Below are positions 23,027 through 27,997 of a stretch of 27,997 nucleotides of DNA, piece after piece; the stretch's first letter is position 1; each line of letters starts with the position of its first letter. The notes beneath the pieces were generated by a model. That model searched no databases, was not told where the DNA came from, and saw only the letters and a list, made by a program, of their open reading frames with translations. The stretch is from NCBI GenBank assembly GCA_036732755.1, contig DAINBU010000061.1, positions 1-27,997 on the forward strand. The letters run 5' to 3'. This DNA comes from DASRRB01 sp036732755 (lineage in GTDB: Bacteria > Planctomycetota > B15-G4 > SIAN01). The position numbers and the translations under genes are program-made.

Positions 23027-24928
23027 ATGGGCCGCGACGCGCCGCGCGAAGTCACGGTCAGGGAATTCACGCTCAAGGCGGTCGTCTGCGGCCTCGTGTT
23101 CGGCGCGCTCTTCGGCGCCGCCAACGCCTACCTCGGGCTCAAGGTGGGCCTCACCGTCTCGACCTCGATCCCGATCGCCGTCCTCTCCGCCGCGGCCTTC
23201 CGCCTCCTGGGCGGCGGGTCGATCCTCGAAGCGAACCTCTCGCAGACGATCGGCAGCGCGTCGAGCTCGCTCGCGGCCGGCACGATCTTCACGATCCCGG
23301 CGCTCTTCATGTGGGGCATCGCGCCGGGCTACGTGCAGGTCGCGCTGCTCGCCGGCTGCGGCGGCGTGCTCGGCATCCTCGCGATGGTCCCGTTGCGCCG
23401 GCTGCTCATCGTCCAGGCCGACGCCGAGCTCCCCTATCCGGAGGGGCGCGCGTGCGCCGAGGTGCTGAGGAGCGCGGAGCGCGGCGGCAGCGGCGGCCGC
23501 TGGATCTTCGTGGGCCTCGCGACGGGAGCGCTCGTCAAGCTGCTGATCACCGGCGTGCCGCTGCTGCTCGCCAAGTCGGGCGCGGTCGCGTGGCACGTCC
23601 CCGAGGAGCTCTCGCTCGCGATCCCGGGCCTGCCGAACGGGACGGTGCAGCTCAGCGTCGGAGCCGCGCTGCTCGCGGTCGGCTTCATCGTCGGCTACCG
23701 CGCCGCGTCGGTGATGGTGGCGGGGAGCATCCTCGCGGCGTTCGTGCTCTACCCCCTCGTCACGCACATGCACGCCGACGGCATGGTCGCGGCCGGCGCG
23801 AAGGCGCAGCTCCTCACGATGGGCGGCGCGAAGGAGGTCGTGCGCTACCTCGGCATCGGCGCGGTCGCGGCGGCCGGCATCGTCACGGTGATCCGGACCT
23901 CGCCGACGATGGCGAAGAGCTTCCTCGCGGTCGTGCGGGGCGTGCGCGGGGCGAAGGCGGGCGGCGCCAGCGCGGCCGAGCGAATCGATCGCGACGTGCC
24001 GCCGGCGGTGCTGATCGGCGGGCTCGTCGTCGTCGCCTGCGTGCTCGGCTTCACGCCGGGGCTGCTCGCCGGCGACCTCTCCTTCGGCGAGCGGCTGCTC
24101 ACGACGGTGCTCGTGCTCGTCTTCTCCTTCGTCTTCGTGCCGGTCTCGTCCCGGCTGGTCGGCGTGATCGGCGTCTCCAACAACCCGACCTCGGCGATGG
24201 CGATCGTGACGCTGATCGGCACCGGCGGCTTCTTCCTCCTGCTGCGCGGCGCGGGCGACGTGACGGCGAAGGCGACGGTGCTGACGGTCGGCACGGTCGT
24301 CTGCGTCGCGGCCTCGAAGGCGGGCGACATCTCGCAGGACTTGAAGACCGGCTTCCTCGTGAAGGCCACGCCGTCGCTGCAGCAGTTCGGGCAGCTGCTC
24401 GCCGCCGCGGTCGCGTGCTGGGTCGTCGCGGCCGTCGTGCTCGCCATCGGCAACGACCCGGCGCAGGGCTTCACCGGGCCGAACGCGATGCCGGCCCCGC
24501 AGGCCAACCTGATGAAGACGGTGGTCGAGGCGGAGCTCGGCGGCAAGCCGCCGTGGGACCTGATCGCGATGGGCGCCGGCGTCTCGCTGGTCGCGACGCT
24601 GGTCGGCCTCTCCGCGCTGCAGGTCGCGCTCGGCATCTACCTGCCGTTCGCGACGCTCATGACGATCTACGTCGGCGGTTGCGTGCGGAAGCTGGTCGAG
24701 CGCCGCGCGAAGGGGGATCCGACGGCGATCGAGTCGGGCGTGCTCTGCGCGTCGGGGTTCGTCGCGGGCGAGGGGCTCTCGGGCGTCGTGCTCGCGGGCT
24801 ACGCGTTCTTCTCGGGAGCGGGTCGCGTTCAGGTGCCGGCGGCGACGGCAGTCGAGAGCGTGCTCGGGCTGACGATCGTCGGAGCGTGCGCGTGGCTGCT
24901 CTGGAGTTCGGCGCGGAAGAGCGCGTGA
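23027..24928 (+). CDS. OPT-family oligopeptide transporter
   Basis: This is an inner-membrane proton-driven transporter of the OPT superfamily. It has 633 residues, the normal length for the prokaryotic branch, with about 14-16 hydrophobic helices across the length. Family features include an N-terminal cytoplasmic piece (REVTVREFTLKAVVCGLVFG), the loop NAYLGLKVGLTVSTSIPIAV, the segment ANLSQTIGSASSSLAAGTIF, and the motif ELPYPEGRACAEVLRSAE (about 138-155), characteristic of bacterial members. Later come GVIGVSNNPTSAMAIVTLIG, and near the end ESGVLCASGFVAGEGLSGV. Substrates of bacterial OPT proteins are peptides or metal chelates; which one cannot be told here. ATG 23027 follows GAGGGAG at good spacing. 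The 3' end faces the FG-GAP/UnbV/TPR gene across 24 bases, with no clear terminator. Confidence 0.93.
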   Translation: MGRDAPREVTVREFTLKAVVCGLVFGALFGAANAYLGLKVGLTVSTSIPIAVLSAAAFRLLGGGSILEANLSQTIGSASSSLAAGTIFTIPALFMWGIAPGYVQVALLAGCGGVLGILAMVPLRRLLIVQADAELPYPEGRACAEVLRSAERGGSGGRWIFVGLATGALVKLLITGVPLLLAKSGAVAWHVPEELSLAIPGLPNGTVQLSVGAALLAVGFIVGYRAASVMVAGSILAAFVLYPLVTHMHADGMVAAGAKAQLLTMGGAKEVVRYLGIGAVAAAGIVTVIRTSPTMAKSFLAVVRGVRGAKAGGASAAERIDRDVPPAVLIGGLVVVACVLGFTPGLLAGDLSFGERLLTTVLVLVFSFVFVPVSSRLVGVIGVSNNPTSAMAIVTLIGTGGFFLLLRGAGDVTAKATVLTVGTVVCVAASKAGDISQDLKTGFLVKATPSLQQFGQLLAAAVACWVVAAVVLAIGNDPAQGFTGPNAMPAPQANLMKTVVEAELGGKPPWDLIAMGAGVSLVATLVGLSALQVALGIYLPFATLMTIYVGGCVRKLVERRAKGDPTAIESGVLCASGFVAGEGLSGVVLAGYAFFSGAGRVQVPAATAVESVLGLTIVGACAWLLWSSARKSA

Positions 24929-24952
24929 GAAGATGCGTCGCGCGTCTCGACT

Positions 24953-27811
24953 CTACGGCTTGAGCTTGTCTTTCAGCGCCCGTGCTTCGGCGTGCGTCGG
25001 GTCCTTTCGAAGCGCCCGCTCGACCAGCGCGAGCGCGACGTCGCGGCTCTTGCCGAGGCGCAGCTCCGCGCGGGCGCCGCGGACCAGGACGTCCGCGTCG
25101 TCCGGGCAGGCGTCGAGCGCCCGCTTCGCGGCGGCGGCGAGATCACGGGCGTCGGAGAACTCGAGGCGGATGTCGAGGACGATGCGCCAGGCGCGCGGGT
25201 CCTTCGGGTGGCGGGTCAGGAGCTCCTGGAGCTGGGCCTCGATGGCGGCGGGACGGCCGAGAGTCTGGAGCAGGCGGATCAGGTCGGCGCGGACGGGGAG
25301 GTCGTCGGGGCTCTGGGCGAGGCGCTGCTCGTAGGCGCGCGGCGCCTCGTCGTCGCGATGCTGCGCGTGCAGCGCCTGCGCGAGCAGGTGCAGCGCTTCG
25401 ACGGCGCCCGGCTCGCGGGCCAGCGCCGTGCGCGCGGCCGCTTCGGCGCCGGGAGCGTCGCCGGCGGAGAGCGCGATCCGGGCGATCGAGACCTGGTAGC
25501 GCCAGGCAGTCGGGTCGAGCGCGGCGGCCCGCCTGAATCCGGCGAGGGCTTCGGCGGTCCGCTTCTGCGCGAGCAAGTTGCCGGCCTTCTGCGCGAGCAG
25601 CGCGGGAGAGTCGGGACGGCGCGCCAGCGCCTCGTCGAGGACGGCGGCCGCCGCGACGTCGGCGCTCTCGGTCGCGAGGTAGCTCCACCCGCCGAGCATC
25701 ATCGCGTCGAATCCGAAGTGATCGAAGAGCGCCGCGACCCGCGCGCGCAGCGTCGCAGCGTCGGCGCGCATCGAGACGACGCGCAGGTGCTGGAACGCGG
25801 CAGGCATGTCGTCGGGCGCGAGCTCGATGGCGCGATCGAGGGCGCGCTGGGCGAGGTCGAGGCGCAGCTCGCGCAGCGCCCGGACGCCGAGCGCCTTCTG
25901 CAGCGGCAGGTCGTTCGGCCGCTCCCGCGAGAGGCGCTCGAGGTCGGCGAGCGGCAGCGCGTCGAGCGACGGCGTGACGGGCGCGGCGGGACGCAGCGCG
26001 GGGGGCGCGGCCGGCGCGGCGCCGCTGCTCCCCTCGACCACGGTGACGCTGCCCGCCGGGACGCCGGTCAGCACGTCGCGCCGTCCCGACGGCCACAGCA
26101 CCTCGACCTCGTCGGCGGCACGCGCGTCGCCGAGCCCGAAGGCGAGCGCCGGCTCGTTCATGCTGAGGAAGCTGTCGCCGACGATGCGCCGCTTGCGCTG
26201 CACGCGGCCGCCGGCCTTCACCGTCACGAGCGCACCGATCCCGTCGCGATTGCTCCAGCCGCGGCGCGACTCGGGCGTCGTCCCGGCGCCGCCGCGCAGG
26301 AGCACGCGCAGCGCCGCGCGCGGGCTCGCGCCGTTTGCGCCGGGTACGCCGCACTCGTTGCGGAAGAGGCGGGCGCGCCCCTGGTTCACGAGCTGCAGCA
26401 GGTCGACGTCGCCGTCGCCGTCGAAGTCGCCCGTCGCGAGGCCGCGCCCGACCACCGGCTTGGCGAGTCCGTCGGGCGGGAGCGCGATCTCGGTGAAGTT
26501 CTCGCCGTCGCGGCGGAAGAGGCGGGCCGGCTGCGCGTAGGGCACGCCCTCGACCTCCCCCATCTGGCCGGCGTGGCCGTTGCACGAGGCGAGGTCGTCG
26601 TCGCCGTCGCGGTCGAAGTCGGCGAGGACGATGCCGAAGATCACGTCCTTGAGCGTCGGGCGGCGCAGGCCGTTCTTCGCGGAGATCTCGGTGAAGTCGC
26701 ACGCGAGCCGCCCGGCGGCGTCGCGCTGCTGGCGGTGGTAGGTGATCGCCTCGCCGCTGAAGTTGCCGATCGCGATGCCGAGCGCGCCGTCGCTCGTGAA
26801 GTCAGCGGCGACCCCCATGCCGGCGGTGCTGCGGCCCCAGTGGTCGAGCGCGAGCCCGCTCTCGAGAGCGACGTCGACGAAGGTGCCGTCGCCTCCGTTC
26901 CGGAACAGCTGCGTCGGCAGCGTGTCGTTCGCCACCATCACGTCGAGCCGCCCGTCGTCGTCGGCGTCGACCACGAGCATCCCGAGCGCCTTGCCGATCG
27001 CGTCGGCGAAGCCGGCCGCTCGCGACGCGTCCTCGAACGTGCCGTCGCCCTTGCCGTGCAGGAAGCTCGGATGATCGGGGTCGTAGGCGAGGACCGGACA
27101 GTAGTCGCGCACGCCGCGCGCATAGACGCAGCGCTTCTCCTCCGTCAGCTTGCGGTCGATCGCCACGCTCCACCGGACGTAGCGGCCGAGCGCCAGGTCG
27201 AGGACGCCGTCGCCGTCCGCGTCGAAGAACGCCGCCGCCGTGGTCCAGCCCTCCTGCGGGATCCCGGCCCGCCGCGACACCTCCTCGAACGTCCCGTCGC
27301 CGCGGTTCAGGAAGAGCAGCGTGCGGTCGACGCCGGTGACGAGGAGGTCCTGGTCGCCGTCGTTCTCGACGTCGGCGGCGACGCAGCCCATGCCGAAGTG
27401 CACGAGCGCGAGCCCCGCCTCCTTCGTCGCGTCGGTGAAGCGGCCGCGGCCGTCGTTCCGGAAGAAGGCGTGGGTCGGATCGCCGGCCTTCGGCGGGAAG
27501 CTGCAGCCGTTGACGAGCAGGAGGTCCTGGTTGCCGTCGCCGTCGGCGTCGAAGAAGCCGCCGCCGCCCGCCGTCGTCTCGGGATCGAAGAACTCGCCGG
27601 TCGCGCCGCAGTAGTGCGTGAACTCGACGCCGCACCCGGCGGCGCACTCGACGAAGCGGAACGACGGATCGACGAGCGGCGCGGGCGGGCCGGCGCTCGT
27701 CAACGGCGGCGGCGTCGCCGCGGGGGCGGCGTTCTTCGACGCCTCCTCGCGCGAGCAGGCGGCGGCCGCGACCAGCGCGGCGGCCGCGAGAACGCGGGTG
27801 GCGCACCGCAC
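24953..27811 (-). CDS. Lipoprotein with FG-GAP/VCBS repeats, ASPIC/UnbV domain and TPRs
   Basis: This is a large exported protein of about 952 residues. From GTG 27811 it opens with a lipoprotein signal (RCATRVLAAAALVAAAAC, lipid-bearing Cys near 19). Calcium-loop-like VCBS/FG-GAP repeats cover about 85-480: FFDADGDGNQDLLLVNG, DVENDGDQDLLVTGVD, FFDADGDGVLDLALGRY, DADDDGRLDVMVANDT, DFDRDGDDDLASCNGH and DFDGDGDVDLLQLVNQG. An ASPIC/UnbV domain follows (about 518-592; DGIGALVTVKAGGRVQ, SFLSMNEPALAFGLGDA, VEVLWPSGRRDVL). From about 610 to the end tetratricopeptide repeats occur (LGVRALRELRLDLAQRALDR, ALARRPDSPALLAQKAGNLL, TALAREPGAVEALHLLAQAL). The beta-propeller/UnbV half probably lies on the cell surface, with TPRs for protein binding. 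Upstream in-frame codons, including ATG 27865, lie inside the opposing ilvA segment and were not used. The lipobox supports 27811, but the start remains uncertain because of the doubtful 27.8 kb junction. Confidence 0.85.
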   Translation of the reverse strand: MRCATRVLAAAALVAAAACSREEASKNAAPAATPPPLTSAGPPAPLVDPSFRFVECAAGCGVEFTHYCGATGEFFDPETTAGGGGFFDADGDGNQDLLLVNGCSFPPKAGDPTHAFFRNDGRGRFTDATKEAGLALVHFGMGCVAADVENDGDQDLLVTGVDRTLLFLNRGDGTFEEVSRRAGIPQEGWTTAAAFFDADGDGVLDLALGRYVRWSVAIDRKLTEEKRCVYARGVRDYCPVLAYDPDHPSFLHGKGDGTFEDASRAAGFADAIGKALGMLVVDADDDGRLDVMVANDTLPTQLFRNGGDGTFVDVALESGLALDHWGRSTAGMGVAADFTSDGALGIAIGNFSGEAITYHRQQRDAAGRLACDFTEISAKNGLRRPTLKDVIFGIVLADFDRDGDDDLASCNGHAGQMGEVEGVPYAQPARLFRRDGENFTEIALPPDGLAKPVVGRGLATGDFDGDGDVDLLQLVNQGRARLFRNECGVPGANGASPRAALRVLLRGGAGTTPESRRGWSNRDGIGALVTVKAGGRVQRKRRIVGDSFLSMNEPALAFGLGDARAADEVEVLWPSGRRDVLTGVPAGSVTVVEGSSGAAPAAPPALRPAAPVTPSLDALPLADLERLSRERPNDLPLQKALGVRALRELRLDLAQRALDRAIELAPDDMPAAFQHLRVVSMRADAATLRARVAALFDHFGFDAMMLGGWSYLATESADVAAAAVLDEALARRPDSPALLAQKAGNLLAQKRTAEALAGFRRAAALDPTAWRYQVSIARIALSAGDAPGAEAAARTALAREPGAVEALHLLAQALHAQHRDDEAPRAYEQRLAQSPDDLPVRADLIRLLQTLGRPAAIEAQLQELLTRHPKDPRAWRIVLDIRLEFSDARDLAAAAKRALDACPDDADVLVRGARAELRLGKSRDVALALVERALRKDPTHAEARALKDKLKP

Positions 27812-27997
27812 GGCGCGCCGCTCACTCTCCCGCCGCGAACTCGCGCCGCTCGAAGCAGCGCCCATTCTGTCGGCGCGCCTGCACAACACATTGCTGCTCA
27901 AGCGCGAGGATCTGCAGCCGGTATTCTCGTTCAAGCTGCGCGGCGCCTACAACAAGATGGCCGGGCTGCCCAAGGCGCGCCTGCGGCGCGGGGTGAT
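27798..27997 (+). CDS. ilvA: Threonine dehydratase IlvA, N-terminal fragment (partial, runs off window)
   Basis: IlvA deaminates threonine to 2-oxobutanoate, the first step of isoleucine synthesis. The visible piece reads PLEAAPILSARLHNTLLLK, then REDLQPVFSFKLRGAYNKMA, which is the canonical PLP-binding region with the Schiff-base lysine in SFKLRGAY. The similarity starts abruptly at PLE (codon 27846). The roughly 20 family residues expected before it (the region resembling Y-x-x-x-I-L-x-A-x-V-Y-D-V-A) are absent and replaced by Arg/Ser-rich sequence that is the antisense of the neighbouring gene's 5' end. GTG 27798 is the nearest in-frame start and has no ribosome site. Codons in the ilvA piece (ATT, ACA, TTG, GTA, GAT) are less GC-rich than in neighbouring genes. 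The identity of the fragment is firm; its start and its linkage to this contig are doubtful. Confidence 0.8.
   Translation, partial: MAHRTARRSLSRRELAPLEAAPILSARLHNTLLLKREDLQPVFSFKLRGAYNKMAGLPKARLRRGV

Overview
The window is very GC-rich, densely coding DNA with strong G/C preference at third codon positions. The gene content points to a Planctomycetota-like bacterium: an ECF sigma factor fused through a membrane segment to a large exported domain, two Tat-exported Gfo/Idh/MocA oxidoreductases, a SUMF1-like protein, a lipoprotein combining FG-GAP/VCBS repeats, an ASPIC/UnbV domain and TPRs, and secreted Asp-box and FG-GAP proteins that end in related C-terminal modules. This placement is inferred from gene families only. 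No rRNA, tRNA, CRISPR array or insertion sequence was seen.

Left part (1-3756): the aerobic box pathway for benzoyl-CoA. boxB (cut by the window edge) and boxC are read leftward with overlapping stop and start codons. They diverge from boxR, a regulator made of an XRE helix-turn-helix and a shikimate-kinase-like domain. The gap between them holds a small palindrome and a repeated octamer that could be the BoxR operator.

3757-8415: an Asp-box (sialidase-like) secreted protein whose signal-peptide-like leader is separated from the body by an in-frame TAG, then the ECF sigma / membrane / carboxypeptidase-regulatory-like fusion.

8450-13080 (leftward): a DUF4287/DUF5655-type protein, an exported amidohydrolase fused to a CIA30-like domain, a secreted FG-GAP protein, and a small hypothetical gene with a doubtful start. 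13213-14741 holds a membrane-anchored small protein, a stretch that looks like a decayed gene, and a four-helix membrane protein.

14877-21497 is the most coherent accessory locus. A leftward operon (SUMF1-like membrane protein, Tat-exported Gfo/Idh/MocA, cytochrome b562-like protein, 77-aa protein) diverges from a rightward operon (ApbE lipoprotein, second Tat-exported Gfo/Idh/MocA, peptidase E). Exported dehydrogenase-like proteins, a flavin transferase and a heme-protein-like partner together suggest a redox module of the cell envelope.

21519-27997: a secreted unknown protein and an OPT-family peptide transporter diverge around a sharp palindrome. The long FG-GAP/UnbV/TPR lipoprotein follows. 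The last about 150 bases encode the start of threonine dehydratase (ilvA), but its similarity begins abruptly and its 5' end runs into the opposing gene, so this edge may be a rearrangement or an assembly junction.
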